From: Clavibacter sp. B3I6
Lineage (GTDB): Bacteria; Actinomycetota; Actinomycetes; Actinomycetales; Microbacteriaceae
Assembly: GCF_030816895.1 (NCBI RefSeq)
Contig: NZ_JAUSYL010000001.1
Location: 2,356,001 to 2,420,000 of the forward strand
Reading direction: 5' to 3'
DNA length: 64,000 bases
Below are positions 7,909 through 17,179 of the stretch, one piece after another; the first letter of the stretch is position 1; each line of letters starts with the position of its first letter. A program made the position numbers and the translations under genes. The notes below the pieces were generated by a model that searched no databases, was not told the DNA's origin, and worked only from the letters and a program-made list of their open reading frames with translations.

Positions 7909-9984
7909 TCAGCCCCGCCACACCTGGATGACCGACGGACGCGGTCCGCGCCACGCGCCCTTGGGCGGGGTGACGCCGGCGGGCACGTAGTCCGGGAAGA
8001 ACGAGTGCTGCTCGGCGAACGAGCCGTCCTCGCCCGGGTGCTGCACCGCGACGAAGACCATGCCCTCCGTGTCGTGGATTACCGGGCCGCAGGTCTCCGC
8101 CTCGGTCGGGACCGAGAGGAACTGCTGCACGTGGCCGCGCTCGGCGCCCTCCAGCGGCACCTTGAACAGGCCGTCGTTGAGGCCGATGGTGCTGGGCGCG
8201 CCGTCGGTCGAGATCCACAGGTCGCCCGCGGAGTCGAACGCGACGTTGTCCGGGCAGCTGATGGGCGAGACCTTGTCCTTCGGGAAGCCCGCGAAGTAGG
8301 TGGACTCGTTCTTCGCGGGGTCGCCCGCGACGAGGAGGATGTTCCACGAGAAGGTCGTCGAGCGGAGGTCGCCGCCGTCCTCGGTGATCTCGACGATGTG
8401 GCCGTCGCGGTTGGTCGTCCGCGGGTTCATCTCCGTGGCGCCCTCCTTGCCGGCCTTGCCGCGGTCGGTGTTGTTGGTGCACGCGACGTAGACCTTGCCG
8501 GTGACGGGGCTGGGCTGCACGTCCTCGCAGCGGTCCATCTTGGTCGCGCCCACGGCGTCGGCCACGAGGCGGGTGCGGATCAGCGCGTCCTCGATGGTGA
8601 AGCCGGGGACGGGGCAGACGCCGTCGACCGCGATCGGGATCCACTGGCCGATGCCGTCGAACTGGCCGTCCGAGGGGAGCTGGCCGGTGCCCGTGATCTC
8701 CGCGACGGGCGAGTCGCCCGTGAAGCGCGCCACGTAGAGCGAGCCGCGCGTGAGGAGCTGCTTGTTCTTGCGGCGGTCGGCGCTCGAGCTGCCGACGACC
8801 ATCGTGTCGTGCGAGACGAACTTGTAGAGGTAGTCGAAGCGCTCGTCGTCGCCCATGTAGGCCGCGACGTGGCCGCTCTTGCCGGCGATGACGTTCGCGC
8901 CCTCGTGCTTGAAGCGGCCGAGCGCCGTGTGCTTGACGGGCGGCGTGCCGGGCTCGAACGGGTCGACCTCGACGATGTAGCCGAAGCGGTTCGGCTCGTT
9001 CTCGTAGCCGGGGGTGCGGGCGTCGAAGCGGGGGTCGATGGACTCCCAGCCGCGGCTCGTGGCCTTGTCGCCGAGGCCGTAGCGCTTGTCGGCGGCGGAG
9101 GTGCCGGCGGTGCGGAAGTAGCCGTTGAAGTTCTCCTCGCCGGAGAGCACGGTGCCCCACGGGGTGGTGCCGCCGGCGCAGTTGCCGAGGGTGCCGAGGA
9201 CCTTGACGCCCTTGGGGTCGTCCTTCGTGCGGAGGTCCGGGGAGCCGGCGACGGGGCCGGTCACGGTGAAGGGGGTGTCCGCGGTGATGCGGCGGTTGCG
9301 GTGGTGCCCGATCGTGTAGGTCCACGGCTGGCCGACCGTCTGGCGGCGGAGCGCGACCACGGACATGCCGTGCGACGCCTTGCCGATGCGGCGCTGCTCG
9401 TCGCGCTCGGCGTCGTCGGCGGCGGGCGGGAACATGATGTTCTCGTTCGTGTACTCGTGGTTGGCGACGAGGAGCGCCTCCTTGTTCCGCGAGTTGATCG
9501 GGATGATGTCGAGGTAGTCGTTGTTGTAGCCGAACTGGCGCGACGCGCGGCGGGCGGTCTGGTCGTCGGCGTCGAAGCGGTCGGTGGTGCTGAAGAGCGG
9601 GTCGCCCCAGCGGATGATCGGCGCCCAGCGGTACCCGGTGGGCACGTTGAACTCGTCGACGGAGGCGTCGACGGGCGTGATCGCCGTGAAGGGGAGGTTG
9701 GACGCGGCCTGCGCGGCGGCGGCCTCGGCGCCCGGGGCGGCGGCGTTCTGCGCCACGAGGATCGCGAGGGCACCGGCACCGGCGCCGCCGAGCAGCGTGC
9801 GGCGCGACAGGGCGCGGCCCGCGATGTCGCGGAAGTAGGAGTTGTCGGTGATGTTGGGGACGGGCTTCGTGCAGGCGTCGTCGCACTTGAGGTGGCAGGT
9901 GACGGTGCTGCGCTTGCCGCGTGCGTGGGGATCGCGCGACAGGACCGGCAGGAGCCGGTGGTGGGTCTCACGGATGAGGGTCAT
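7909..9984 (-). CDS. phoX: PhoX family alkaline phosphatase, Tat-exported
   Basis: A 691-residue secreted phosphatase of the PhoX (DUF839) family, which releases phosphate from organic esters with Fe/Ca cofactors. A twin-arginine signal is visible at residues 60-66 (SRRTLLG), followed by a hydrophobic stretch and AAAPGAEA. The N-terminal 58 residues before the Tat motif include a Cys-containing segment, as in many actinobacterial PhoX proteins. Family segments include NHEYTNE, LSGEENFNGYF, HEGANV, MDRCEDVQPSP and PDNVAFDSAGDLW. ATG 9984 has GGAG upstream. It is probably phosphate-starvation induced (Pho regulon), but I did not identify a confident PhoP box in the 197-bp upstream gap. Confidence 0.9.
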   Translation of the reverse strand: MTLIRETHHRLLPVLSRDPHARGKRSTVTCHLKCDDACTKPVPNITDNSYFRDIAGRALSRRTLLGGAGAGALAILVAQNAAAPGAEAAAAQAASNLPFTAITPVDASVDEFNVPTGYRWAPIIRWGDPLFSTTDRFDADDQTARRASRQFGYNNDYLDIIPINSRNKEALLVANHEYTNENIMFPPAADDAERDEQRRIGKASHGMSVVALRRQTVGQPWTYTIGHHRNRRITADTPFTVTGPVAGSPDLRTKDDPKGVKVLGTLGNCAGGTTPWGTVLSGEENFNGYFRTAGTSAADKRYGLGDKATSRGWESIDPRFDARTPGYENEPNRFGYIVEVDPFEPGTPPVKHTALGRFKHEGANVIAGKSGHVAAYMGDDERFDYLYKFVSHDTMVVGSSSADRRKNKQLLTRGSLYVARFTGDSPVAEITGTGQLPSDGQFDGIGQWIPIAVDGVCPVPGFTIEDALIRTRLVADAVGATKMDRCEDVQPSPVTGKVYVACTNNTDRGKAGKEGATEMNPRTTNRDGHIVEITEDGGDLRSTTFSWNILLVAGDPAKNESTYFAGFPKDKVSPISCPDNVAFDSAGDLWISTDGAPSTIGLNDGLFKVPLEGAERGHVQQFLSVPTEAETCGPVIHDTEGMVFVAVQHPGEDGSFAEQHSFFPDYVPAGVTPPKGAWRGPRPSVIQVWRG

Positions 9985-10181
9985 GTGGGGTCTCCATCGA
10001 TCTCGGGCGTCTCCTCCGGGCACGGCGGACGCATCACGGTCCGAAGGTATGCGCGCCCCCGTCCCCGCCCCCGACTCCCGGGTGGACGGCGGGTGAACCC
10101 CGGATGGCCGGATCGTGCGGGTGCGCTCGCGGGCGCGTCGGCCCGTCGCGTCGGGCCCGTCCGGCGGTCGGCTCGACCGCC

Positions 10182-10544
10182 TCAGCGCGTGAGCGCGACG
10201 ACCAGCGCCGCCGCCCCCGCGCACGCCGTGAGCGCGGCGACGAGCGCGGGGAGGCCGCCGCCGGGGAGCGCGCGGCGGTCGCCGGATCCCGAGGTGAGGA
10301 TCCCGTGCACCCGCCGGTAGCGCCCGTGCGCGGCCGCGAGCACGGCGAGGGCGGCGACCACCCCGGCCGCTGCGACGACGAGGCCGGCCGGCCCGAGGAG
10401 CTGCGGGAGCACGCGGAGCCCGAGCAGGGATCCGACCACGAGCGCCAGCGCGGTGCGCCGCCACGCGAGGGCCGTGCGCTCGGGCTGCAGGCCGGGGTCG
10501 GAGGGGCGGCCTTCCGGTCGCGCGTCCGGGCCGGAGGTGCTCAC
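10182..10544 (-). CDS. DUF202 family membrane protein
   Basis: A 120-residue small membrane protein. The DUF202 signature LQPERTALAWRRTALAL is at residues 19-35, followed by three hydrophobic segments. It starts with GTG at 10544, overlapping the stop of the preceding YidH-like gene by four bases (GTGA), so the two are translationally coupled. Paired DUF202 genes are common in actinobacteria; the biochemical role is unknown. Confidence 0.8.
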   Translation of the reverse strand: MSTSGPDARPEGRPSDPGLQPERTALAWRRTALALVVGSLLGLRVLPQLLGPAGLVVAAAGVVAALAVLAAAHGRYRRVHGILTSGSGDRRALPGGGLPALVAALTACAGAAALVVALTR

Positions 10545-10909
10545 GCCGTCAGCACGCCCAGCAGCACGAGCACCCCGGCGGCGACGACGGCGATCCCGAG
10601 CGGCAGCGAGAGCGCCGCGGACGGCAGCGGCCGGTCCCGGCGGAGGGCCCGCTCGGTGCGCATCCAGCCGATCCACGCCTGCGCGGGCGCGAGGATCCCG
10701 GTCGCGATGAGCACGATCGACGCCGCGAGCCGGAATCCCGGCTGCAGGCCGAGCCCCAGCGCCTCGAGCGCGACGCCGCCGGCGAGGAGGGCGAGCGACG
10801 TGCGGATCCAGGCGAGGAACGTGCGCTCGTTGGCGAGCGTGAACCGCACGTCGGGCTCGACGCCCTCGCGGTAGACGCTCCGCGGGAAGCGGCGGTCGGG
10901 CGCGGTCAT
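10541..10909 (-). CDS. YidH/DUF202 family inner membrane protein
   Basis: A 122-residue membrane protein of the YidH subfamily of DUF202. The signature VRFTLANERTFLAWIRTSLALLAGGVAL is at residues 21-48 and is followed by two more transmembrane segments. ATG 10909 overlaps the EamA stop codon by four bases (ATGA), and its own stop overlaps the next DUF202 gene. The three genes therefore form one tightly coupled operon. Function in the membrane is unknown. Confidence 0.85.
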   Translation of the reverse strand: MTAPDRRFPRSVYREGVEPDVRFTLANERTFLAWIRTSLALLAGGVALEALGLGLQPGFRLAASIVLIATGILAPAQAWIGWMRTERALRRDRPLPSAALSLPLGIAVVAAGVLVLLGVLTA

Positions 10910-11883
10910 GCGGCGGGATCGCGCAGGCGGGGCACCGCGGCGGGGAGGGGCATGCGCCCATCATCGCGGGATCGGGCCAGCGCGGCGTCGACGGACGCGC
11001 GGTGCCGCCGCTCGATCGCCTGGCCCGCGTAGCTCGCGGCGACGATGAGCGCGGCGCCGCAGGCGCCCGCCGGCCCGATCGCCTCGCCCGCCACGAGCAC
11101 GCCGACCAGGAGCGCCCACACCGGCTCGGTGCCCATGAGGATGCTCGCCCGCGACGCCGACGTCCGCCGCACCGCCCAGAGCTGCACCACGAACGCGAAC
11201 AGCGAGCAGAGGAGGCCCAGGAAGAGGACGTCGGCCCAGCCGGACGGGTCCAGCCGCACGGCCGCGGCGGGTAGGTCCGGACCGGCGAGCACGGTGAAGG
11301 CGACGGCGCAGACGGCCATCTGCACGAGCACCACGCCGAGCGATCCCTCCCGCCGCCCGCGCGTGAGGCGGGCGCTCGCCGTGACGTGGACCGCCCGGAC
11401 CGCCGCGGCCGCGATCACGAGGCCGTCGCCCGGGGTCGGGGCCCGCAGCCCGCCGTCGGACACGAGGAGCGCGACGCCCGCGACGGCGGCGACGGCCGCG
11501 ACGAAGTACCGCCGCGGGAGCCACGAGCGGCAGGCGGCGCCCTCGAGCACGGGCGTCATCACGAGCGCCAGGCTGATGAGGAGCCCCGCGTTCGTCGCGG
11601 AGGTGAGGTGCACGCCCCAGGTCTCCAGCCCGATGACCGCGGCCTGCGACACCCCGAGGCCCGCGGCGATGAGGAGGCCGCGACCGCGCGGCAGCCGCTC
11701 GCGCCGGGCGAGGCAGAGGAGGCCGGTCGCGACCGCGGCCACGAGGAAGCGCAGCGCGACGGCCGCCGGCACGCCCGTCTCGGCGGCGAGGTCCTTCGCC
11801 GCGAGGAAGCTCGCGCCCCACACGGCGGCGACCCCGACGAGGAGCAGGTCGACGACGGGCTCGGCACGCGCGCGGGAGGTCAT
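10906..11883 (-). CDS. EamA/DMT family transporter
   Basis: A 325-residue drug/metabolite transporter with ten hydrophobic segments in two EamA repeats: LLVGVAAVWGASFLAAKDL at the start of the first, and a conserved MGTEPVWALLVGVLVAGE in the second. Members export amino acids, purines or toxic metabolites. It faces a LysR regulator across 89 bp containing a perfect 10-bp direct repeat, a classic LysR-target arrangement. ATG 11883 begins just before the first transmembrane helix; ATG 11934 and 11919 are in frame but would lie in the operator region. Confidence 0.8.
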   Translation of the reverse strand: MTSRARAEPVVDLLLVGVAAVWGASFLAAKDLAAETGVPAAVALRFLVAAVATGLLCLARRERLPRGRGLLIAAGLGVSQAAVIGLETWGVHLTSATNAGLLISLALVMTPVLEGAACRSWLPRRYFVAAVAAVAGVALLVSDGGLRAPTPGDGLVIAAAAVRAVHVTASARLTRGRREGSLGVVLVQMAVCAVAFTVLAGPDLPAAAVRLDPSGWADVLFLGLLCSLFAFVVQLWAVRRTSASRASILMGTEPVWALLVGVLVAGEAIGPAGACGAALIVAASYAGQAIERRHRASVDAALARSRDDGRMPLPAAVPRLRDPAA

Positions 11884-11935
11884 GCGGCCACTGTCCCCGC
11901 TTCGACTCGGAAGAGCCATCGGCATCGTCTTCATC

Positions 11936-11963
11936 GATGCGTTAGCAGGAGCTGATGCGTTAG
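11936..11963. promoter_or_regulatory. Direct repeat between EamA and LysR genes, probable LysR operator
   Basis: GATGCGTTAG occurs at 11936-11945 and again at 11954-11963, 18 bp apart, immediately upstream of the LysR ATG. The spacing is just under two helical turns. The location suggests joint control of the divergent pair. Confidence 0.5.
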
Positions 11964-11972
11964 ACAGGGCTC

Positions 11973-12896
11973 ATGGATCCCGCCCGCCTCCGCCTCCTCC
12001 GCGAGCTCGGCGACCGCGGCAGCGTGGCCGCCGTGGCGACCGCGATGGGCGTCAGCGCCTCCGCCGTGTCCCAGCAGCTCGCGGCGCTCCAGGCGGGCGT
12101 CCCGGTGCCGCTCACGGTCAAGCGCGGGCGTCGGCTCGTGCTCACGGAGGCGGGGGAGGCGCTCGCGGTGGCCTCGGTGCGCGTCGACGAGGCGCTCGCG
12201 GGGGCCCGGGACGCGGTCGGCTCGTTCCTCGACCACGAGGACCGCGACGTCCGCGTCTCCGCGTTCCACAGCGCGGGGCTCGCCCTGTTCGGACGCCTCC
12301 TGGCCGAGGTGGGCGATCGCGCGCGGATCTCCCTCGCCGACGCGGACGTGGCGCAGGACGCCTTCCCCGGCCTCACCGCGGATCACGACCTCGTCGTCGC
12401 GCACCGCCTGCCGCACGACCCGCCGTGGCCGACGTCGCGTCTCGTGGTCACCCCGCTCCTCGTGGAGCCGCTCGACATCGCCCTGCACGCGTCGCACCCG
12501 CTCGCGGCGTCGGCCGCCATCGCGCCGGAGCAGCTCCGCGACGAGCGGTGGATCTCGGTGCAGGCGGGCTTCCCCCTCGCCGGGGTGCTCGCCCACCTCG
12601 GGGCGCTCAGCGGGGCCGTGCCGCACGTCGTCCACCGCATCAACGAGCTCTCCGTCGCCGCGCAGGTCGTGCGGGCGGGCGCGGCGATCGCGGTGATGCC
12701 GCGGACCACCGCCGCGCCGCTCGCGGTCGACGGGATGGTGCTGCGGCCGGTGTCCGGCGTAGCGCTCGTCCGCCACGTGGACGTCCTCGCGCGGCCGGAC
12801 GCCCTCGCGCGCACCTCCGTGCGCACCGTGCTGGCCGCCCTCCGCCGGGTGGCGGATGCCGCGGCGGCCGAGGCGGGACGCGACCCGGCCCGCTGA
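11973..12896 (+). CDS. LysR family transcriptional regulator
   Basis: A 307-residue regulator. An N-terminal winged helix is at residues 3-60 (ELGDRGSVAAVATAMGVSASAVSQQLAAL), followed by a linker helix and a LysR substrate-binding domain with LVVAHRLPHD and the C-terminal VVRAGAAIAVMPRTT. It is an atypically short HTH, as in actinobacterial LysR proteins controlling adjacent exporters. It sits divergent to the EamA exporter and likely activates it in response to the exported metabolite. ATG 11973 is clear. Confidence 0.85.
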   Translation: MDPARLRLLRELGDRGSVAAVATAMGVSASAVSQQLAALQAGVPVPLTVKRGRRLVLTEAGEALAVASVRVDEALAGARDAVGSFLDHEDRDVRVSAFHSAGLALFGRLLAEVGDRARISLADADVAQDAFPGLTADHDLVVAHRLPHDPPWPTSRLVVTPLLVEPLDIALHASHPLAASAAIAPEQLRDERWISVQAGFPLAGVLAHLGALSGAVPHVVHRINELSVAAQVVRAGAAIAVMPRTTAAPLAVDGMVLRPVSGVALVRHVDVLARPDALARTSVRTVLAALRRVADAAAAEAGRDPAR

Positions 12897-12913
12897 CACC
12901 CGCCGACGCCCGG

Positions 12914-13780
12914 TCAGCCCCCGATGCCCTCGAGCTCCGCGAGCGCGTCCTCGGGCAGGCGGATCCGGGCGCCGGCGACGTTCTCGCGCAGGTGCGCGAC
13001 GGACGACGTGCCCGCGATCACGAGCACGTTCGGCGACCGCTGCAGGAGCCAGGCGAGCGCGACGGGCAACGGCGCGGATCCGAGGCCGGCCGCCACGCGC
13101 GACAGCACCTCGGACTGCAGCGGCGAGAACCCGCCGAGCGGGAAGTACGGCACGTACGCGATGCCGGCCGCGGCCAGCTCGTCGATGAGGGCGTCGTCGT
13201 CGCGGCGCGCGAGGTTGTAGTGGTTCTGCACGGAGACGATCGGCGCGATCGCGCGGGCCTCGGCCACCTGCCCGGCGGTCACGTTGCTCACGCCGAGGTG
13301 GCGGATCAGCCCCTCGCGCTGCAGCTCGGCCAGCGCGGTGAACGGCTCCTCGACGGACCCGTCGGTCGGGCTGTCGAACGCGCCCACGCGGAGGTTCACG
13401 ACGTCGAGCACGTCGAGCGTCAGGTGCGTGAGGTTGTCGTAGACGGCCTGGCGGAGCTCGGCGGGGGAGAGCGCCTGCGGCCAGCGGCCCTTCGCGTCGC
13501 GCAGGGATCCGACCTTCGTGACGATGTGCAGGTGCTCCGGGTACGGGAACAGCGCCTCCTCGATGACCGCGTTCGTGTGCCCGGGCCCGTAGAAGTCGGC
13601 CGTGTCGATGTGCGTGATCCCGAGCGCGACCGCCTCGCGGAGCACGGCGCGCGCGGCGTCCCGATCCTCGGGCGGGCCGAACACGCGCGGCCCCGCGAGC
13701 TGCATGGCGCCGTAGCCGAAGCGCGTGACGGTGAGGTCGTCGGCGAGGGGGAAGAGCCCTCCGGGCAGGTCGGTGGACAT
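12914..13780 (-). CDS. Aldo/keto reductase family oxidoreductase
   Basis: A 288-residue (beta/alpha)8 AKR. It has D59 and Y64 in HIDTADFYGPG and K89 in IVTKVGS, but the usual catalytic His is replaced by Asn (N129 in VVNLRVG). This substitution is typical of the subfamily annotated as oxidoreductase, aldo/keto reductase family in Streptomyces and Microbacteriaceae. LGVSNV and the C-terminal VIAGTSSVAHLRENV motif bind NADPH. It converges with the LysR gene 17 bp away. Substrate unknown; the missing His suggests altered reduction chemistry. Confidence 0.85.
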   Translation of the reverse strand: MSTDLPGGLFPLADDLTVTRFGYGAMQLAGPRVFGPPEDRDAARAVLREAVALGITHIDTADFYGPGHTNAVIEEALFPYPEHLHIVTKVGSLRDAKGRWPQALSPAELRQAVYDNLTHLTLDVLDVVNLRVGAFDSPTDGSVEEPFTALAELQREGLIRHLGVSNVTAGQVAEARAIAPIVSVQNHYNLARRDDDALIDELAAAGIAYVPYFPLGGFSPLQSEVLSRVAAGLGSAPLPVALAWLLQRSPNVLVIAGTSSVAHLRENVAGARIRLPEDALAELEGIGG

Positions 13781-13854
13781 GGCGATCCTCTCGGGTGGGC
13801 GGTCCGCCCACTCTCCCGTGGCCGGCGCGCGGGCGGGCGCACTCGCAGGAGCCC

Positions 13855-13896
13855 GTGAGCGGATCCGCGCGCCGGCGGATGCGTGAGCGGATCCGC
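13855..13896. repeat. Direct repeat of GTGAGCGGATCCGC
   Basis: The 14-mer GTGAGCGGATCCGC is present at 13855-13868 and 13883-13896 in the short intergenic space. Each copy holds the palindrome GCGGATCCGC and could form a small hairpin. It may contribute to termination of the minus-strand SDR operon or be part of the general GGATCC enrichment of this genome. Confidence 0.4.
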
Positions 13897-13904
13897 CCGC
13901 CGCC

Positions 13905-14135
13905 TCACCGCCGCCGCATCACCATGCCCGCGTGGTGCAGCACCCCGTCGACGAAGACGCCGTCGGCGCTGAACCCGGTGTCGTCGCGGTACGCGATGCG
14001 ATCGCCGTCGACCTCGTAGTCCCCGGTGTACGCGGCCTCGCGGGTGCCGCGCGCCTCCACGTAGCGGCCGTCGGCGCGCAGCTCCTGGCGGACGCGGCCG
14101 TCCGCGGTGCACCAGAGGCCCAGGTGCGCGGTCAT
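13905..14135 (-). CDS. Atu4866 domain protein
   Basis: A 76-residue protein matching the Atu4866 fold family almost end to end: LGLWCTADGRVRQEL, GRYVEARG, AYTGDYEVDGDRIAYRDDTGF and DGVLHHAGMV. This small beta-barrel is often found fused to, or next to, short-chain dehydrogenases, and its function is unknown. Here the ATG (14135) overlaps the stop of the SDR gene by four bases, so the two are translationally coupled and probably act together. Confidence 0.85.
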   Translation of the reverse strand: MTAHLGLWCTADGRVRQELRADGRYVEARGTREAAYTGDYEVDGDRIAYRDDTGFSADGVFVDGVLHHAGMVMRRR

Positions 14136-14869
14136 CGCTGCGCCGCCGGGCGCACGGTGATCTCGTTGACGTCGACCTCCGCGGGCTGCCCGACCGCGAA
14201 GGCGACGGCCGCCGCGATGCTCGACGCCGGGATCGCGCCGGCCCGGTACGCGACCATCGCCTCGCGGGCGTGCGGGTCGGTGATCGAGTCGGCGAGCTCG
14301 CTCTCGGTCACGCCCGGGCTGACGGTCGTGACGCGGATCCCCGCGGGCGACTCGATCCGCAGCCCCTCCGTGATCGCGCGGGCCGCGTGCTTCGTGCCCG
14401 AGTACACGGCGCTCGTCGCCGGCACCTCGCGGGCGGCGATGGACGCGATCGTCACGAGGTGGCCGGATCCCTGCCGCGTGAAGTGCGGGAGGGCCGCCGC
14501 GATGCCGTGGAGCAGGCCCATGACGTTGACGTCGACCATGCGGCGCCACTCGGGGAGGAGGCCGGCGTCGAGGCGGGAGAGCGGCATGACGCCCGCGTTG
14601 GCGACGAGCACGTCGAGGCGCCCGTGCTCGGCGACGACGGCGTCGACCACGGCGCGGTGCGCGTCCGGGTCGACCACGTCGAGCTCGACGGCCTGGGCGG
14701 ATCCGCCGGCCGCGGTCAACCGCGCGACGAGCGCGTCGAGGCGGTCCCGGCGGCGGGCGGCGAGGACGACGTGGTGGCCGTCGGCGGCGAGGCGCTCGGC
14801 CGTGGCGGCGCCGATACCGCTGCTCGCTCCGGTGATGAGGGTGATGGTGGGGGTGTCGTGTGCGGTCAT
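14132..14869 (-). CDS. Short-chain dehydrogenase/reductase
   Basis: A 245-residue NAD(P)-dependent SDR of the classical type. The cofactor motif TGASSGIG is at 13-20, NAG at 91-93, and the catalytic triad is S143, Y156 and K160 (YSGTK). The basic residues after the first beta-alpha turn (AARRRDR) favour NADPH. It belongs to the YdfG/serine-dehydrogenase-like group. It is coupled to the Atu4866 gene and diverges from the XRE regulator at 14971, which probably controls it. ATG 14869 was preferred over 14941 because the extra residues lie in the divergent promoter region. Confidence 0.9.
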   Translation of the reverse strand: MTAHDTPTITLITGASSGIGAATAERLAADGHHVVLAARRRDRLDALVARLTAAGGSAQAVELDVVDPDAHRAVVDAVVAEHGRLDVLVANAGVMPLSRLDAGLLPEWRRMVDVNVMGLLHGIAAALPHFTRQGSGHLVTIASIAAREVPATSAVYSGTKHAARAITEGLRIESPAGIRVTTVSPGVTESELADSITDPHAREAMVAYRAGAIPASSIAAAVAFAVGQPAEVDVNEITVRPAAQR

Positions 14870-14970
14870 GTCCTCCACCCTCGATCCCCGGATGCGACCG
14901 CCGAGGGCCGCGGCGTTCCCGGGTGCGGCGCACCCACCCATCCGCGCACCCGCCGACCTAGGGTCAGGGC

Positions 14971-15801
14971 ATGACCCACGACCTCGGCGACTACCTGCGC
15001 GCGCGCCGCGCGGCGACCCGGCCCGAGGACGCGGGCTTCCCGTCGGGCGGCCGCCGCCGCGTCGCGGGCCTCCGCCGCGAGGAGGTCGCCGTCGCCGCGG
15101 GAATGAGCGCGGACTACTACATGCGGCTCGAGCAGGGCCGCGAGACGAACCCGTCGCCGCAGGTGCTCGACGCGCTCGGCCGCGTCCTCGGGCTCGACGA
15201 CGACGGGCGCCTCCACCTCTTCCGGCTCGCCGGGCTCGCCCCCGCGCCGGCCTCCGCGTCCGCCTCGTCCGAACGCGCGGATCCGGAGCTGCTGTCGCTC
15301 CTCGACTCCTGGCCGGAGCATCCGGCGCTCGTGCTCGGCCGCGCCTACGACGTGCTGGCCGCCAACACGCTCGGCCGCGCCCTGTTCGCGGGCGCCGCGC
15401 ACCGCGGCAACCTCGCCCGGATGCTCTTCCTCGACCCGGCCGCCCGCACGCTCTGGGCGGACTGGCCCGCGGCGGCCGCGGCGACCGTCGCGGGGCTGCG
15501 CCTCGCCGAGGGCCAGGCGCCGGACGACGCGCGCCTCCGGGCCGTCGTGCGGGAGCTGACGGCGGCGAGCCCCGAGTTCGCGGACCTCCGGGCGACGGGG
15601 GACGCGCGGAGCAAGCGGCCGGTGCGGAAGGGGTTCCTGCACCCGGAGGTCGGCCCGCTCGACCTCCGCGCCCACGCCTTCGACGTGCGCGCCGCTCCGG
15701 GGCAGGAGCTGGTGGTGTACCGCGCCGAGGCGGGGTCGCCGAGCGCCGAGGCGCTCGCCCTCCTCGGGTCGCTCGCGGCCACGCGCGCCGCGTCGCGCTG
15801 A
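14971..15801 (+). CDS. XRE family regulator with MmyB-like ligand-binding domain
   Basis: A 276-residue regulator. The N-terminal helix-turn-helix includes RRVAGLRREEVAVAAGMSADYYMRLEQGRETNPS (residues 25-60), the hallmark of MmyB-type regulators. The C-terminal half is a PAS-like MmyB domain (EHPALVLGRAYDVLAANTLGRALF onwards), which in this family binds fatty-acid-like ligands. It diverges from the SDR/Atu4866 operon over 101 bp. In actinobacteria these pairs form simple regulator-target modules in which the regulator represses the dehydrogenase. Confidence 0.9.
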   Translation: MTHDLGDYLRARRAATRPEDAGFPSGGRRRVAGLRREEVAVAAGMSADYYMRLEQGRETNPSPQVLDALGRVLGLDDDGRLHLFRLAGLAPAPASASASSERADPELLSLLDSWPEHPALVLGRAYDVLAANTLGRALFAGAAHRGNLARMLFLDPAARTLWADWPAAAAATVAGLRLAEGQAPDDARLRAVVRELTAASPEFADLRATGDARSKRPVRKGFLHPEVGPLDLRAHAFDVRAAPGQELVVYRAEAGSPSAEALALLGSLAATRAASR

Positions 15802-15827
15802 GGGCGGCGGATCCGCGCCCCGCGCCC

Positions 15828-17130
15828 CTAGGAGGCGGCCGCGCCCGGCGCCGCCTGCGCCGCCGGGTGGGCCCGCCGCGTCGCGAGCACCCGCGAGAAC
15901 AGGAGCACGAGGAGGCCGGCGGCCGGGATGAAGATCAGGCCGAAGCGGAGCGACGACGCGTCCGCGATGGCGCCGACGACGGGAGGCGAGATCAGGAACC
16001 CGACGCGCAGCAGCCAGCCGACGATCGTGAGGCCCGTGCCGGGCTTGAAGCCGGGCAGCTCGTCCGCCGCCTGCATCGCGGCCGGGATGAGCGTCGCGAC
16101 GCCGAACCCCGCGACGCCGAAGCCGACGATCGTGCCGACGATGCTCGGGAACGCGAGCGCCCCGCCCATGCCGAGGAGCACGAGCACGCCGCCGAGCCGG
16201 GCGATGGCGCGCTGGCCGAAGCGGTCGACCATGCGGTCCCCGAGCATCCGGCCGATGAACTGCATGCCCTGCAGCGAGATGAAGCCGAGGCCCGCGACGA
16301 ACGCGTTCGCGCCGAGGTCGCCCGAGAGGTAGATGGCCGACCAGGAGCTGCCGGCGTCCTCGACGATGGCGCCGCCGGACGCGATGATCACGAGCGCCAG
16401 CAGCACGCCGTACTTCGCCACGAGGCCGAGGGCGCGGGGGCCGGCCGCGCGCGCGACGCCGTCCTCGGGATCCGCGGCGGACGCGGGCGCGTGCGCGTGG
16501 GCCGCGCCGCCCTCGCCGGGCTCCGGCTCCGGGCCCTTCAGCAGCCAGGCGAGCGCGAGCACGGCGAACGCGCTGAACAGCACCGCCGAGATCGTCAGGT
16601 GCACGGGGAGCGGCAGCCGGATCTGCGCGGCGGCCGCGCCCATGATCCCGCCCGACACCGCCCCGATCGACCAGACCGCGTGGAACGAGTTGATGATCGA
16701 CCGCCCGTAGAGCCGCTGCACCCGCAGCGCGTGCGAGTTCTGCGCGACGTCGGTGATCGAGTCCATGGCGCCCGCGAGGAACAGGGCGCCGGCGAGCACG
16801 GCCCACCCGGGCGCGAGGCCGGCGAGCAGGATCCCGAGGGACGCCACGACCGTCGCGGCGACCGCGACGCGCGCCGAGCGGTACCGGCGGATGAGCACGC
16901 CCGCGGCGAGCCCGGCGATGAGCGCGCCGAGCGGAGACGCGGCCACCGCGGCGCCGAACTCGACGTTCGCGAGCCCCAGCTCGGCCTTGATCGCGGGGGT
17001 AGCGCGGCAGCAGGTTCGCGAAGATCGCGCCGTTGGTGAAGAAGAGGACGCCGACGGCGACGCGCGCACGGCGGATCTCACGGGGCGGGGCGGACGTGCG
17101 CGACAGCGTCGGCGCGGACGGGGAGGGCAT
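15828..17130 (-). pseudogene. MFS transporter, frame broken by an apparent one-base insertion
   Basis: The gene encodes a major facilitator superfamily permease of about 433 residues with 12 helices. The N-terminus (from ATG 17130) is in one frame through VGVLFFTNGAIFANLLPRYP. The rest, AIKAELGLANVEFGAAVAAS to the C-terminus, is in another. The shift is at a run of five G (16995-16999, plus strand) where four would restore the frame, and the span is 1 modulo 3. Both parts are intact and family-like, including GRSIINSFHAVWSIGAVSG and the domain-linker histidines. A sequencing error is as likely as genuine decay. It is adjacent to a HxlR regulator gene on the same strand. Confidence 0.8.
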
Positions 17131-17179
17131 TCGGCGGATCTTCCTCCGGCCGGACGAGGCGTCGGCGCGGGTCTCCAGC

